Source of the DNA: an uncultured Sulfitobacter sp.
Lineage (GTDB): Bacteria > Pseudomonadota > Alphaproteobacteria > Rhodobacterales > Rhodobacteraceae
Assembly (NCBI GenBank): GCA_947502265.1
Contig: CANMZB010000010.1
Location: 1-64,000 of the forward strand
DNA: 64,000 bases
Direction of reading: 5' to 3'
Part shown: positions 27,149 to 36,199 of the stretch, piece after piece
Numbering within the stretch: position 1 is the first letter of the stretch
How the letters are laid out: the number at the start of each line of letters is the position of its first letter
Made by a program: the position numbers and the translations under genes
Notes under the pieces: model-generated
What the model was told of the DNA's origin: nothing
The model's database searches: none
The model's input: only the letters and a program-made list of their open reading frames with translations

Positions 27149-27937
27149 TCAGACATGCCCGACGCCTTTGAGGAAATCCGTCAGCACACGCGCGTATTCT
27201 TCGGGCTGTTCGACACAGGGCAGGTGGCCTGCGTTGCGGATCAGATGAAATTTCGAGCCGGGGATCAGGTCGGTGGTTTCACGCACCAGATCAGGCGGGG
27301 TGGAGCCGTCTTCGCTGCCTGCTATGCCAAGGCACGGCAGTCGCAAATCGGCGGTGGTGGTGAAAAAATCCGTGCCCGAAATCGCAGCGGAGCATCCGGC
27401 ATAGCCCGCGTCGTCCTGTTGGATCAACATGTTGCGCCACAGCTCGATTTCCGGTTTGGCGTGAAAGCCTTTGGAAAACCACCGCTCCATCACTCCATCG
27501 GCAAGGGTTTGCACGCCGCTCTTTTCGACTGCCGCGATCCGTTCGGCCCACATGTCGGGGTTGCCGATCTTGGCGGCGGTGTTGCTCAAAACAACGGCGC
27601 GGATCAGATCAAGCCGTTTGGCAGCGAGCCCCTGCGCGATCATGCCGCCGATGCTTAGCCCGACAAAAACGCAATCCTTGACTTCAAGATGATCAAGCAG
27701 GCGTTCGCAATCGGTGATCAGCGCGCCCATGGGGTAGGGAGCCGGCGGAATTGATGACAGACCATGCCCGCGCTTGTCCCAGCGGATGATGCGCAGGCCT
27801 TGCGGCAGCAGTGGCAGTATCGCATCCCACAGGCGCAAGTCGGTGCCAAGCGAGTTGGCGAAAACCACGGGTGCGCCGTCTTCGGGACCATCCACGCGGT
27901 AATGGAGTCTGACCTGTCCGGTATCGAAAATCTGCAT
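27149..27937 (-). CDS. pcaD: 3-Oxoadipate enol-lactonase
   Basis: This 262-residue alpha/beta hydrolase opens 3-oxoadipate enol-lactone. The nucleophile Ser is in FVGLSIGGMIAQGLA, the oxyanion loop is VVFANSLGTDLRLWD, the Arg-Trp-Asp block is IRWDKRGHGLSS, and the catalytic His is in LIRNAGHLPCVEQPEEY. The pattern and its placement directly before pcaB identify PcaD rather than a general hydrolase. Upstream is a Ser/Thr dehydratase with a 25-bp gap. Confidence 0.92.
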   Translation of the reverse strand: MQIFDTGQVRLHYRVDGPEDGAPVVFANSLGTDLRLWDAILPLLPQGLRIIRWDKRGHGLSSIPPAPYPMGALITDCERLLDHLEVKDCVFVGLSIGGMIAQGLAAKRLDLIRAVVLSNTAAKIGNPDMWAERIAAVEKSGVQTLADGVMERWFSKGFHAKPEIELWRNMLIQQDDAGYAGCSAAISGTDFFTTTADLRLPCLGIAGSEDGSTPPDLVRETTDLIPGSKFHLIRNAGHLPCVEQPEEYARVLTDFLKGVGHV

Positions 27938-27962
27938 GATTCAAAGCCTTTCTGGTTGGTTT

Positions 27963-28931
27963 TTACAAGGTTGCCAGCGCGCGGGCAAACATCGCAGGGT
28001 CCACGTTGCCACCTGAAACGGTGACAATCACATCGTCGCCCTCGATCTCGTCCTTGCGGACTAATGCGGCGGCGAGGGCGGCAGCGCCCCCCGGTTCTGC
28101 CACGATTTTCAGCCGGTTCCACGCCTGCGCCATCGCGGCGAGCGCCTCGTCTTCGGTAATGACCAGACCGGGGCCGCACAGGCGCTTTATCACCGGCCAC
28201 GTCAGATCACCGGGTTGCGGTGTCACGATGGCATCGCAGATATTGCCCGAGGTGCGCGCGTTGCGCTGGATTTCGCCCATGACAAGCGAACGGGCCACAT
28301 CGTCAAAGCCTTCCGGTTCGGCGGGGCGTACCCGCAGTCCGGGGGCGTCTGCCTCAAGCGCCAATGCGATGCCCGAGGTCAGTCCGCCACCGCCGCAGCA
28401 GACGATTACGTCGGCGGTGGTGATGCCATGTGCCGCCGCGTCCTGCGCAATTTCCAACCCGCATGTGCCTTGGCCCGCAATCACTTCAGGCGCGTCATAG
28501 GGTTTGATCAGGGTCAGGCCACGCGCGTTGCTTAGCCTTGCGCCGATCTCTTCGCGGCTCTCGGTGTCGCGGTCGTAAAGGACGACTTCGCCACCCAAGG
28601 CGCGGGTGTTGGCGACCTTTAGCGCGGGCGCATCCGATGGCATGACGATAACAGAGGTGGTGCCGTGAAGCCGCGCGGCATGGGCGACGCCCTGAGCATG
28701 GTTGCCAGAGGAGAACGCGACGACGCCTTGCGCGCGCAGATCCGGTTCAAGCGCGGACAAAGCGGCATATGCGCCGCGAAACTTGAAGCTACCGGTGTGT
28801 TGCAAGCACTCCGGTTTGACCCACACACGCCGACCTGCGATATCGTCCAGAAACGGCGAGCGCAGCAACGGCGTGCGCAACGCGTGCCCTTCGAGACGCA
28901 GGGCGGCGGCGCGAATCATCGTGATGTTCAC
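27963..28931 (-). CDS. PLP-dependent serine/threonine dehydratase-like protein
   Basis: The product from GTG 28931 is 322 residues; the GTG overlaps the stop of the upstream hydrolase by GTGA, and an internal ATG lies at 28919. It has GSFKFRGAYAALSALE (PLP Lys), SSGNHAQGVAHAAR (phosphate), CCGGGGLTSGIALALE (tetra-Gly loop) and VSGGNVDPAMFA at the end. Such enzymes eliminate the hydroxyl of serine, threonine or hydroxyaspartate. The lack of a C-terminal ACT domain fits a catabolic type. A serine racemase-like role is another option. Confidence 0.9.
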   Translation of the reverse strand: MNITMIRAAALRLEGHALRTPLLRSPFLDDIAGRRVWVKPECLQHTGSFKFRGAYAALSALEPDLRAQGVVAFSSGNHAQGVAHAARLHGTTSVIVMPSDAPALKVANTRALGGEVVLYDRDTESREEIGARLSNARGLTLIKPYDAPEVIAGQGTCGLEIAQDAAAHGITTADVIVCCGGGGLTSGIALALEADAPGLRVRPAEPEGFDDVARSLVMGEIQRNARTSGNICDAIVTPQPGDLTWPVIKRLCGPGLVITEDEALAAMAQAWNRLKIVAEPGGAAALAAALVRKDEIEGDDVIVTVSGGNVDPAMFARALATL

Positions 28932-29752
28932 TGCATTTGCTCCAACCACGCGTGTAGCGCCGCCACGGCTTCTGCCTCGTCGAGAAACGGGATATGCCCG
29001 CGATGCGGCACACGGCCCACGATCATGTCGGGGCGGCGTTTTTCCATCCCGGCAACTGTTTGCGGGCTGAGTAGTGACGAGTTCAGCCCCCAGATCAAGG
29101 CCAATGGCAACCCTTCGAGAGCGTCGAAGAAGGGCCACAGATCCGGCATCATCTTGTCGCCCGCCGCCAGAACGGCATCGCGCAGGTGCTTGTCATAAGT
29201 GATGTGCAACCCGTCCGCGTCCTGTTTGTAGTGCCGCTTTGCCTCTTCGAGCCAGCGGCCCTCGGGCATGTGGCTGAATTCGGTAAAGGCGTGCTCCATG
29301 GCGGCGGCGGCTTCTTCATAGGTTTTGGCGGCGGGGGCGCGCCCGATGAATTCCTTGATCACCTCCATCCCCACCGGTTCGATCACCGGTCCTACATCGT
29401 TGAGCGCCACGCCCAGCAGGCGATCTTTGGCCCCTCTGGCAAGGCCCATGGCGTTCAGCCCGCCGCGCGAGGTGCCGATGATCGCTACCTTGTCGATCTT
29501 GAGATGATCAAGAAGTTCGATCACATCGCGGCATTCGACTTGCAGGTTGTAATTTTTCCAGTTCGGGTCGAAATCCGACTGCCCGCGTCCGCGGTAATCC
29601 ATCTTGATCACGCGGTTGCCCGACAGATGCGGGGTGACGTAATCGAAATCCGATGTGGTGCGTGTGAGACCCGCAAGGCACAGGATCGGCAGGCCTTCGC
29701 CCTCGTCCTCGTAATAGATGGACAGGCCGTCGGAGCTTGTGAAATGTGCCAT
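28928..29752 (-). CDS. Alpha/beta hydrolase
   Basis: This 274-residue hydrolase has the oxyanion strand ILCLAGLTRTTSDFDY, the block IKMDYRGRGQSDFD, the nucleophile elbow AIIGTSRGGLNAMG, an acid in the DALEGLPLALIWG region, and a catalytic His in VPHRGHIPFLDEAE. Start ATG 29752 is preferred over 29803. It overlaps the dehydratase gene downstream. The Gly-Thr-Ser-Arg-Gly elbow is seen in several roseobacter hydrolases of unknown substrate. It probably hydrolyses an ester or lactone. Confidence 0.85.
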   Translation of the reverse strand: MAHFTSSDGLSIYYEDEGEGLPILCLAGLTRTTSDFDYVTPHLSGNRVIKMDYRGRGQSDFDPNWKNYNLQVECRDVIELLDHLKIDKVAIIGTSRGGLNAMGLARGAKDRLLGVALNDVGPVIEPVGMEVIKEFIGRAPAAKTYEEAAAAMEHAFTEFSHMPEGRWLEEAKRHYKQDADGLHITYDKHLRDAVLAAGDKMMPDLWPFFDALEGLPLALIWGLNSSLLSPQTVAGMEKRRPDMIVGRVPHRGHIPFLDEAEAVAALHAWLEQMQ

Positions 29753-30018
29753 TATGCAACTGCCTGTACGGTCAGCGCCGCAGGTTCGAGGAAAGGACAG
29801 CATGACACAAGAATCGGTAGGTTGAGGGGCATAGGACAGGCTCCGCCAGGTGAATTGTTACATTTGGTACAGATTGACACGGGGCAGGCCGGTGGAAAAG
29901 CACGAAATGGGGGGTTGTCCTTGGCCGTTGGACTTGAAAGGGTGTCGCCACCTTTTGGAGCACCTGCGCAGATACGCGGCCTCCGACCTTCTTTTCCCAA
30001 CAATACTGGAGACGACTT

Positions 30019-30453
30019 ATGGCCGAAGTAAAGGCTGGCGACACGGTACAATTGCACTACACCGGCACCCTGCTGGATGGCACGACGTTTGACAGCTCTG
30101 AAGGGCGCGATCCTTTGGAGTTTGTTGTTGGCTCGGGCCAGATCATTCCCGGCCTCGACACGGCGATTCCCGGCATGACGGTCGGCGAGAAAAAAGTCGT
30201 CACCATTGGCGCCGATGATGCCTATGGTCAGGCGAACCCCGAAATGCGTCAATCCGTCCCGCGCGAAGGCATCCCTGCGGATATTCCACTGGATCCAGGT
30301 ACACAGTTGCAGATGCAAACACCCGACGGGCAGGCGATGCCGGTGACTGTGGTCGAAGCGGATGAAACAACTGTCACGCTGGACGCGAACCACCCGCTTG
30401 CCGGCAAAGACCTGAAATTCGACATCGAGCTGGTAAAAATCGACGCGGCCTGA
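30019..30453 (+). CDS. FKBP-type peptidyl-prolyl cis-trans isomerase
   Basis: This 144-residue protein has an N-terminal FKBP domain with the active-site motifs DTVQLHYTGTLLDGTTFDSS, PLEFVVGSGQIIPGLDTA and PGMTVGEKKVVTI, and an inserted flap (residues 85-120) as in SlyD-like isomerases. It has no signal peptide, so it acts in the cytoplasm, and lacks the metal-binding His-rich tail of E. coli SlyD. It is a single gene; the dispersed repeat starts right after its stop. A role in protein folding is expected. Confidence 0.9.
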   Translation: MAEVKAGDTVQLHYTGTLLDGTTFDSSEGRDPLEFVVGSGQIIPGLDTAIPGMTVGEKKVVTIGADDAYGQANPEMRQSVPREGIPADIPLDPGTQLQMQTPDGQAMPVTVVEADETTVTLDANHPLAGKDLKFDIELVKIDAA

Positions 30454-30455
30454 TC

Positions 30456-30552
30456 CGGTTGCGGGCTGCGCCCACGCCTTTTGTTTGGGGGCGCTGCCCC
30501 GTCTTTGCCCTGAGGGGCAAAGACTCCCCGGAGGTTAATTTGCCAAATGAAG
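30456..30552 (+). repeat. Dispersed intergenic repeat, copy 1
   Basis: This copy has the shared blocks GGTTGCGGGCTGCGC, GGGGGCGCTGCCCC and CTCCCCGG then GAGGTTAATTTGCCAAATGA, in the same order as copies at 34026 and 51604. The G/C-rich part can fold (GGGGCGCTGCCCC) and may end transcription after the FKBP gene. Confidence 0.8.
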
Positions 30553-30692
30553 AAGGGCGTCCGTTGCGGCGTCCTTTTTTATGTGCGTTTCGGGTGAGGG
30601 TGGAAAGCCGGTTGTTGCGCAGGATTGACGAAGGGGCGCATTGCTTTCAGCTTTGAGGCGCGCAGTGTCGTTTCAAGCCAATGGCAGGGGCG

Positions 30693-31112
30693 TCAACGCT
30701 TTTTGCGCAGGCGGATCACAACGTCCACAGATGCGATTTCCGCACCTTCGGGCACATCGGGAAGTTGCGAGATTACCAACTGGTCGATCGGGGCGTCCGA
30801 CAGGCGCCCTTCGTCTTCCCAGAAGAAATGCGGGTGATCGTGGGTGTTGGTGTCGAAATAGCTGCGCGAGCCGTCTACCGTGACCTCCTGCACCAGCCCG
30901 GCATCGCAGAAGGCGCGCAGGGTATTGTAGACTGTCGCAAGCGATACCGTATCGCCTTTGTCCTTGGCGGCGTCAAAGAGGCTTTCGGCGGTGACATGGC
31001 GGTGCTGACCGTCGCCGACCAGCAACGTGGCAAGCGTCAGCCGCTGGCGCGTTGGCCGCAGGCTTGCGGCAGCGAGCCATTTCGCTCCGGTTTCGAGCTC
31101 AGTGTCCGACAT
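30693..31112 (-). CDS. irr: Iron response regulator Irr (Fur family)
   Basis: The 139-residue Fur-family protein has a winged HTH (LRPTRQRLTLATLLV, DTVSLATVYNTLRAFCDAGL) and the Irr-type sequence HDHPHFFWEDEGRL in the dimerisation/metal region. It lacks the CxxC zinc pair of Fur. Irr of alphaproteobacteria controls iron and heme genes according to heme status. It is divergent from fabA by 213 bp, a layout I recall as typical of Rhodobacterales. I see no iron-control element (TTTAGAA-type palindrome) in the intergenic gap. Confidence 0.9.
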   Translation of the reverse strand: MSDTELETGAKWLAAASLRPTRQRLTLATLLVGDGQHRHVTAESLFDAAKDKGDTVSLATVYNTLRAFCDAGLVQEVTVDGSRSYFDTNTHDHPHFFWEDEGRLSDAPIDQLVISQLPDVPEGAEIASVDVVIRLRKKR

Positions 31113-31325
31113 GATCGACCTCGTTTTTCATATCGGACAATATGGGGCGCTTGGGGGCGGGTTTCAAACAAAAAACCCAAAAGCTATGTAGAGTCGGGTC
31201 ATAAAGGGTGAATATGTGGTCTTTCGCCGCCGCCGCAGGATTGGTGCGGGTCTTGCAGCGACGCCGATCCGGATGTTAGGAGCGTTGGGACACAGTATCC
31301 AGCATCCCAAACGAGGACCGCAACC

Positions 31326-31835
31326 ATGGCAGACTACCCCACGAGCTTTGACAAGGACGATCTGTTGAAATGCGCACGCGGGGAGCTTTTTGGTCCGGGC
31401 AATGCGCAACTGCCTGCGCCACCGATGTTGATGATGGACCGGATTACCGACGTGTCTGCCGATGGTGGAGCGCATGGAAAAGGTCACATCACGGCCGAAT
31501 TCGATATCACGCCTGATCTGTGGTTTTTCGACTGCCACTTTCCAGGCAATCCGATCATGCCGGGCTGTCTGGGTCTTGACGGGCTGTGGCAGTTGACGGG
31601 CTTTAACCTTGGCTGGCGCGGCTGGCTGGGGCGTGGATATGCGCTGGGCGTGGGTGAGGTGAAGCTTACCGGTATGGTCCGGCCCAACCGCAAGATGTTG
31701 ACCTACAAGATTGATTTCACCAAAGCGATCCAGACCCGCCGCCTGACGATGGGCGTGGCGGATGGCATCGTGGAGGCCGATGGCGAGGTGATCTATCAGG
31801 TGAAAGATATGAAAGTCGCATTGTCGGAAAACTGA
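31326..31835 (+). CDS. fabA: 3-Hydroxydecanoyl-ACP dehydratase/isomerase
   Basis: This 169-residue hotdog enzyme dehydrates 3-hydroxydecanoyl-ACP and isomerises the product to cis-3-decenoyl-ACP, the branch point to unsaturated fatty acids. Active-site His is H71 in [13 protein letters not shown] and Asp is D85 in [11 protein letters not shown]. It starts the fabA-fabB-fabI operon, in the order known for alphaproteobacteria. A gap of 154 bp separates it from fabB. It acts in the cytosol with ACP. Confidence 0.97.
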   Translation: MADYPTSFDKDDLLKCARGELFGPGNAQLPAPPMLMMDRITDVSADGGAHGKGHITAEFDITPDLWFFDCHFPGNPIMPGCLGLDGLWQLTGFNLGWRGWLGRGYALGVGEVKLTGMVRPNRKMLTYKIDFTKAIQTRRLTMGVADGIVEADGEVIYQVKDMKVALSEN

Positions 31836-31989
31836 TCTTGGGGGCGCGCCGGTTGGCTTGGCCGCGCTTGGGGGCGAGGCCGTATTTTGAACCTCGGGCC
31901 TAATTGGCGCAACAAAATCGCCAATTAGGTTGCGCCGCACCGTTTTGCTGTCCTACACATTGTTTGGAAATTTCAAGGGAGTGCTGCGT

Positions 31990-33219
31990 ATGCGCCGCGT
32001 CGTCGTAACGGGACTTGGCATAGTCTCATCCATCGGAAACAACGCCGATGAGGTCACAGCCGCACTCAAATCCGGCACCAGCGGGATCGAAGCGTCACCC
32101 GAGATGGTAGAGCACGGATTTCGCAGCCGTGTCGCAGGCACGCTGAAGATCGACCCGTCACAGCATATCGACAAGCGCGCCTACCGCTTTATGGGGCCGG
32201 GTGCGGCTTATGCCTATATCGCGATGGGGCAGGCGATTGCGGATGCGGGGCTGGATGAGACGCAGGTTTCGAATGCGCGCACCGGTTTGATTGCAGGCTC
32301 TGGCGGGCCGTCTACGTCGGCCATGCTGACGGCACATAATGTGGTGCGTGAAACCGGCGCGACCAAGCGGATTGGTCCCTTTGCCGTGCCAAAGTGCATG
32401 TCCTCTACAGTCAGTGCGAATCTATCAACGGCTTACAAAATCAAAGGTATCAATTATTCGATCACCTCGGCTTGCTCGACTTCGCTGCATTGTATCGGCA
32501 ATGCGGCAGAGCAGATCATGCTGGGCAAGCAGGACGTGATGTTTGCGGGCGGTGGTGAAGAGCTGGATTGGACGCTGTCGTGTCTGTTTGATGCGATGGG
32601 CGCCATGAGCAGCAAATATAACGACACGCCGGCGCAGGCCTCGCGCGCGTTTGATCAGGACCGAGACGGTTTTGTGATTTCGGGCGGTGGCGGGATTGTT
32701 GTGCTTGAAGATCTGGAGCATGCACTTGCGCGCGGTGCAACGATTTACGCCGAAGTGACCGGCTATGCCGCGACATCGGACGGGCACGATATGGTGGCCC
32801 CTTCGGGTGAGGGCGGCGAGCGTGCGATGCGCCTTGCGCTGGAGACGTTGCCCCAAGGACGCAGTGTAAGTTATATCAACGCGCATGGCACCTCGACGCC
32901 CGTCGGCGATGTGGGCGAAATCGAAGCGGTACGGCGGGTGTTTGGCCAAGGCAGCACACCGCCGGTGAGTTCGACAAAATCCATGACCGGCCACGCGCAA
33001 GGCGCGGCTGGCGCGCTTGAGACAATCTTTTGTCTTTTGATGCTGAAGGACGATTTTATCGCGCCGTCGATCAACGTTGCCACGCTGGACGACCGGCTGG
33101 ACCCGAGCGAGATCGCGCTGGAGCGGGTTGACGGGGCGGGCCTTGATTCGGTGATGACCAATTCTTTCGGGTTTGGTGGTACCAACGGTTCGATGATCTT
33201 GTCGAAATATCAGGGATAG
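31990..33219 (+). CDS. fabB: Beta-ketoacyl-ACP synthase I
   Basis: This 409-residue condensing enzyme elongates acyl-ACP with malonyl-ACP and is needed to extend the unsaturated C10 intermediate from FabA. Active-site Cys is in ITSACSTSLHCIG, with the catalytic His residues in YINAHGTSTPVGD and SMTGHAQGAAGALE, the KAS Cys-His-His triad. The ATG at 31990 (MRRVVVTGLG) is the start; the frame opens earlier at 31930 but that part lacks family sequence. It is 10 bp upstream of fabI. Confidence 0.97.
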   Translation: MRRVVVTGLGIVSSIGNNADEVTAALKSGTSGIEASPEMVEHGFRSRVAGTLKIDPSQHIDKRAYRFMGPGAAYAYIAMGQAIADAGLDETQVSNARTGLIAGSGGPSTSAMLTAHNVVRETGATKRIGPFAVPKCMSSTVSANLSTAYKIKGINYSITSACSTSLHCIGNAAEQIMLGKQDVMFAGGGEELDWTLSCLFDAMGAMSSKYNDTPAQASRAFDQDRDGFVISGGGGIVVLEDLEHALARGATIYAEVTGYAATSDGHDMVAPSGEGGERAMRLALETLPQGRSVSYINAHGTSTPVGDVGEIEAVRRVFGQGSTPPVSSTKSMTGHAQGAAGALETIFCLLMLKDDFIAPSINVATLDDRLDPSEIALERVDGAGLDSVMTNSFGFGGTNGSMILSKYQG

Positions 33220-33229
33220 GATCGGGTAT

Positions 33230-34021
33230 ATGGCTGGTTTGCTGGACGGAAAACGTGGTCTGATCATGGGCGTGGCCAACGAACGCTCGATTGCGTGGGG
33301 GATTGCGCGCGCGATGGCAGGGGCGGGGGCCGAACTGGCCTTTACCTATCAGGGCGAGGCTTTCGGGTCGCGGTTGAAGCCATTGGCGCAGAGTGTCGGA
33401 TCGGATTTCATGGTGGATGTGGATGTGACCGACGACGCCTCGCTTGATACGGCGTTCGAACAGTTGGGCGCGCGCTGGCCGTCGATTGATTTCGTGGTTC
33501 ATGCGATTGCATTTTCCGACAAGGCAGAACTGACGGGGCGTTTTCTGAACACCTCGCGCGCGAACTTTAAACAGTCGATGGATATATCCGCCTACAGCTT
33601 TATCGAGGTGGCGCGCCGTGCGCATCCTTTGATGGTCGAGAGCGGGGGGACGTTGATGACGCTGACTTATCAGGGGTCCAATAAAGTTGTGCCAAACTAC
33701 AATGTGATGGGTGTGGCCAAGGCGGCGCTGGAGAGTGCGACGCGGTATCTGGCCAATGATCTGGGGCCGGAGGGCATTCGCGTGAACGCGATTTCACCCG
33801 GTCCGATGAAGACGCTGGCTGGCGCTGCTATCGGGGGGGCGCGCAAGACCTACAAGCACACCGACCAGAACGCGCCAATGCGTGCCAATGCGACATTGGA
33901 GGCCGTGGGTGGCACGGCTGTTTATCTGGCATCCGATGCGGGGGCTTGTACGACGGGCGAAATCATTCACGTCGATGGCGGGTATCATATTCTGGGAATG
34001 CCGCAGGCGGAGAACCTTTAA
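33230..34021 (+). CDS. fabI: Enoyl-ACP reductase (NADH)
   Basis: This 263-residue short-chain dehydrogenase-type enzyme reduces trans-2-enoyl-ACP, closing the elongation cycle. The dinucleotide motif is GLIMGVANERSIAWGIA, and the active-site Tyr-x6-Lys is YNVMGVAKAALES (preceded by a second Tyr in LTYQGSNKVVPNY). It is FabI-class, so a likely target of triclosan-type inhibitors in the family. It ends the operon; a dispersed repeat follows immediately. Confidence 0.96.
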   Translation: MAGLLDGKRGLIMGVANERSIAWGIARAMAGAGAELAFTYQGEAFGSRLKPLAQSVGSDFMVDVDVTDDASLDTAFEQLGARWPSIDFVVHAIAFSDKAELTGRFLNTSRANFKQSMDISAYSFIEVARRAHPLMVESGGTLMTLTYQGSNKVVPNYNVMGVAKAALESATRYLANDLGPEGIRVNAISPGPMKTLAGAAIGGARKTYKHTDQNAPMRANATLEAVGGTAVYLASDAGACTTGEIIHVDGGYHILGMPQAENL

Positions 34022-34025
34022 ACGG

Positions 34026-34118
34026 ATCCGGTTGCGGGCTGCGCTCACGACATTCTTTTGGGGGCGCTGCCCCGTCCCTAGCCAAAGGGCCAAGGACTCC
34101 CCCGGGATATTTACGGCC
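34026..34118 (+). repeat. Dispersed intergenic repeat, copy 2 (interrupted by the transposon)
   Basis: The blocks GGTTGCGGGCTGCGC, GGGGGCGCTGCCCC and CTCCCCCGGGATATTTACGG are present as in copies 1 and 3. The copy breaks where the IS1595-like element begins and resumes at 37479 with GGATATTTACGGCC then AAAAGAAATAGG, so the element jumped into it. Confidence 0.8.
34105..34118 (+). repeat. Direct repeat at the left end of the transposon
   Basis: GGATATTTACGGCC here is identical to 37479-37492. The inner 8 bases ATATTTAC fit the 8-bp target duplications of the IS1595 family; the rest may be host sequence shared by chance with the element end. Confidence 0.6.
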
Positions 34119-34138
34119 TTAGGTATCAAACGCACCAA
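34115..34138 (+). repeat. Left terminal inverted repeat of the IS1595-like element
   Basis: GGCCTTAGGTATCAAACGCA then CCAA matches the reverse complement of 37455-37478 with one mismatch in 24. Confidence 0.85.
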
Positions 34139-34171
34139 CACTTGTGAATCCCTGCGCGCTATAAAAGCGCC

Positions 34172-34563
34172 ATGCAGGACAAGAGTATAGACGGGGCGCT
34201 GCTGGCGCTACGCAAACAGATCATACGGGACGATGCGCAAAGGCTTATGTATGTCGAGGCGGTGTTGGCCTTGCGCGGCGTTCACACGCCCGCTGTGCTG
34301 CCCGCCAAGCGCAAGGACGTGGCGGGCAAGGGTATGTCTGTAATCATTCTAGAGGCCTTGAACGACGGGCCGCTACACATGCGTTCTATTGTGCCCATGT
34401 TGCGGCTAGGCGTCCTGAGTTGGAATACATTATTGCCTACAGACGAACATCACTTGCGTTGAACAAAATGAAGCGGCGGGGGGTATTGGGGAACACGAAG
34501 CGAAAGGCTTGGCATGTGGTGCAGGACTTTGGACCTGATGGTTGTTTGTGGCGGATGTCTTAG
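34172..34563 (+). pseudogene. Passenger gene 1, winged-helix-like, frameshifted
   Basis: The first frame (MQDKSIDGALLALRKQIIRD ... LPAKRKDVAGKGMSVIILEAL) runs to 34462. The second, joined by a one-base shift near 34410-34420, reads PELEYIIAYRRTSLALNKMK, RRGVLGNTKRKAWHV and ends at TAG 34561-34563. Together they give about 130 residues with a C-terminal helix-turn-helix-like part (RTSLALNKMKRRGVLG), as in small DNA-binding proteins. I recall similar proteins next to IS1595-like transposases in alphaproteobacteria, but cannot verify this. It lies just inside the left terminal repeat. Confidence 0.55.
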
Positions 34564-34733
34564 TATTCGACAGGGAAGTCGCCAGTTGCTACCTCTTACT
34601 TGCTGATGGCCGCTTGCTGAAGCAATTAGTCATGTGTGACGCGGTGAAAATATGTCAACCGTAGCACCACTTTAAGCAGGTTGGAGCGCTTTGTGGGGTT
34701 TATGGCAGGCCCCACCGCATGATTCAGCTTCGC

Positions 34734-35108
34734 CTAGAGATGGTTTCGAAGCACGTTGCCTCGCTTGATTACTGATTGTGTCTGCCCTCTTTGGGAGCGA
34801 TGGAATGTTCCAACAAAAAGTTCCCGTTTGCACTTTGTTGTCTTGATTTCCGCCATGTATCTAACGCCAATTTTATTATTTAGGAATGATATGCGGCACC
34901 ACAAAGGCCTGTCTGCAATCCACAAGCCTACTCTAAGCGCTTCGGGTAAAAGCAGCAGCCTAGATGGCTCCATATGGTCCCCATGGTTTACCAAAATGTG
35001 TCTAGCGGTCTCTGTTGACAGCAGTACCACATTTGCTTTTTGACTGAAGTGACCCTTCGCCTGATTTACCAGTTTCCCGACAGGAATTGGATCAGAGTTT
35101 CCGGCGAG
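34734..35108 (-). pseudogene. Truncated PBECR-type nuclease-like remnant
   Basis: A minus-strand frame without a stop from 35108 to TAG 34734 reads PIPVGKLVNQAKGHFSQKAN, VVLLSTETARHILVNHGDHM, LLLLPEALRVG and RELFVGTFHRSQ. The order 'P-V-G ... V-x-L-S-x-x-T-x-x-x-x-x-x-x-H ... L-L-P-E-x-L ... R-E-L-F-x-x-x-F-H-R' is that of PBECR (phage barnase-EndoU-ColicinE5/D-RelE-like) nuclease domains, found in phage head proteins and polymorphic toxins. The N-terminal part is missing (in-frame TAG at 35109). A GTG in frame at 35030 could start a shorter product. It sits just downstream of the transposase gene. Confidence 0.45.
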
Positions 35109-35172
35109 CTATTTTGCAATACCTTCAATGTCTAATGCCATTTATAAACATTAGATTTTTGTGGATAGTCAA

Positions 35173-36148
35173 TCAAGGCGCCCGCTGCCAATATCCCTTC
35201 CAGTTGCGCGACACAGGCGCATCCATCGCATTAGACACAATGATGTGCGCCAGTGTGCCGTTGTCGGTGCGGCGGTTGTCTTCCAACCATGCAGAGTGGT
35301 TTGCATACTGGTGCAGATAATTGGGTGACACGCCGTGGTGCTGGCCTTGGACCATGTTGCGCAGACGTGAGAAGAACGATTCAACCATGTTGGTGTGCTT
35401 GCCATCATCGCAGTAAATTTCGAAGTGGTTCACCCAGTCTACGTTATAACCCATGTGCAGAATATCCCAGTGTGACGCTTCGTCGGCTGACATTGTTGCC
35501 ATCCGCGATACGTTCTCGTTTGCCAGTGCTACGCGCTCACCTTCGGAAAAGCCAACGAAGGGTAGTGTGCGGCCCTCACGCTCACGCTCACGCATCGCGA
35601 TAACAACACGGCGCTTGCCTGTCTGGTTCTCTTTCAGGCGGCGATCCTTGCGGTCCTTCTTGGCGCTCTCTGGGCGAATGTGACCGCCAAAGTAAGCACC
35701 ATCAATCTCAACGTGACCTTGCAGAACTCCGCCTGTCTGGACCTAACGCGCAATCGCCTCACGCAGTTTGTGGGCCAGCACGAAGGTTGTCTTGTACTGG
35801 CAATCAATGTCACGGCTCAACTGAACCATGCTCATGCCCTTGGAGGCGTTCACGGTCAGGCACATCGCAGCCAGCAGGTCAACGAAGTCCATCTTGCGAG
35901 ATGCAAAGATTGTACTAGACGCGACACTAAACTGGTGGTGCCAGTTCTTGCATTTGAACTTGCGGCGCGTGGTGATCTTGTACGTTTCATCATGCGAACA
36001 AACAGGGTAAACGGCCTCACCGTCTGTCTCGGGCCAGCGCATCTTGCAGAACGTATCATGCGCCGCCGCTTCGCCAGCTTTGTAGGTGCTGCGAAGGCTG
36101 AGTGTGCGTGATGCCGCTGAAAGAAGACAGTGCCGTGCTGATATTCAT
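35173..36148 (-). pseudogene. ISXO2-like (IS1595 family) transposase, disrupted
   Basis: The product begins MNIS, with the frame lost by one base near codon 5. It then reads HCLLSAASRTLSLRSTYKAG, a degraded zinc-ribbon block (YPVCSHDET, KFKCKNWHHQFSV), MSMVQLSRDIDCQYKTTFVL, an amber TAG at 35743-35745, GHVEIDGAYFGGH (first DDE Asp), and MVESFFSRLRNMVQGQHHGV (region of the last catalytic Glu, typical of ISXO2). The stop is TGA at 35173. The fragments stay in one frame after the initial shift. The usual position of the stop codon is a Gln or Glu. The transposase would catalyse strand transfer of the element ends; this copy is inactive. Confidence 0.8.
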
Positions 36149-36199
36149 TACTTGTGATGTTTATACCCTATTAAAGAGGTATTTACAGTGGAGATAGAT

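Noticed and set aside
31113-31325. Search for an iron-control element between irr and fabA
   Set aside because: No TTTAGAA-type palindrome is seen, so autoregulation by Irr is not claimed.
34756-35043. A 95-codon plus-strand frame
   Set aside because: The minus-strand frame of the same stretch has the nuclease-like pattern, so this one is treated as its shadow.
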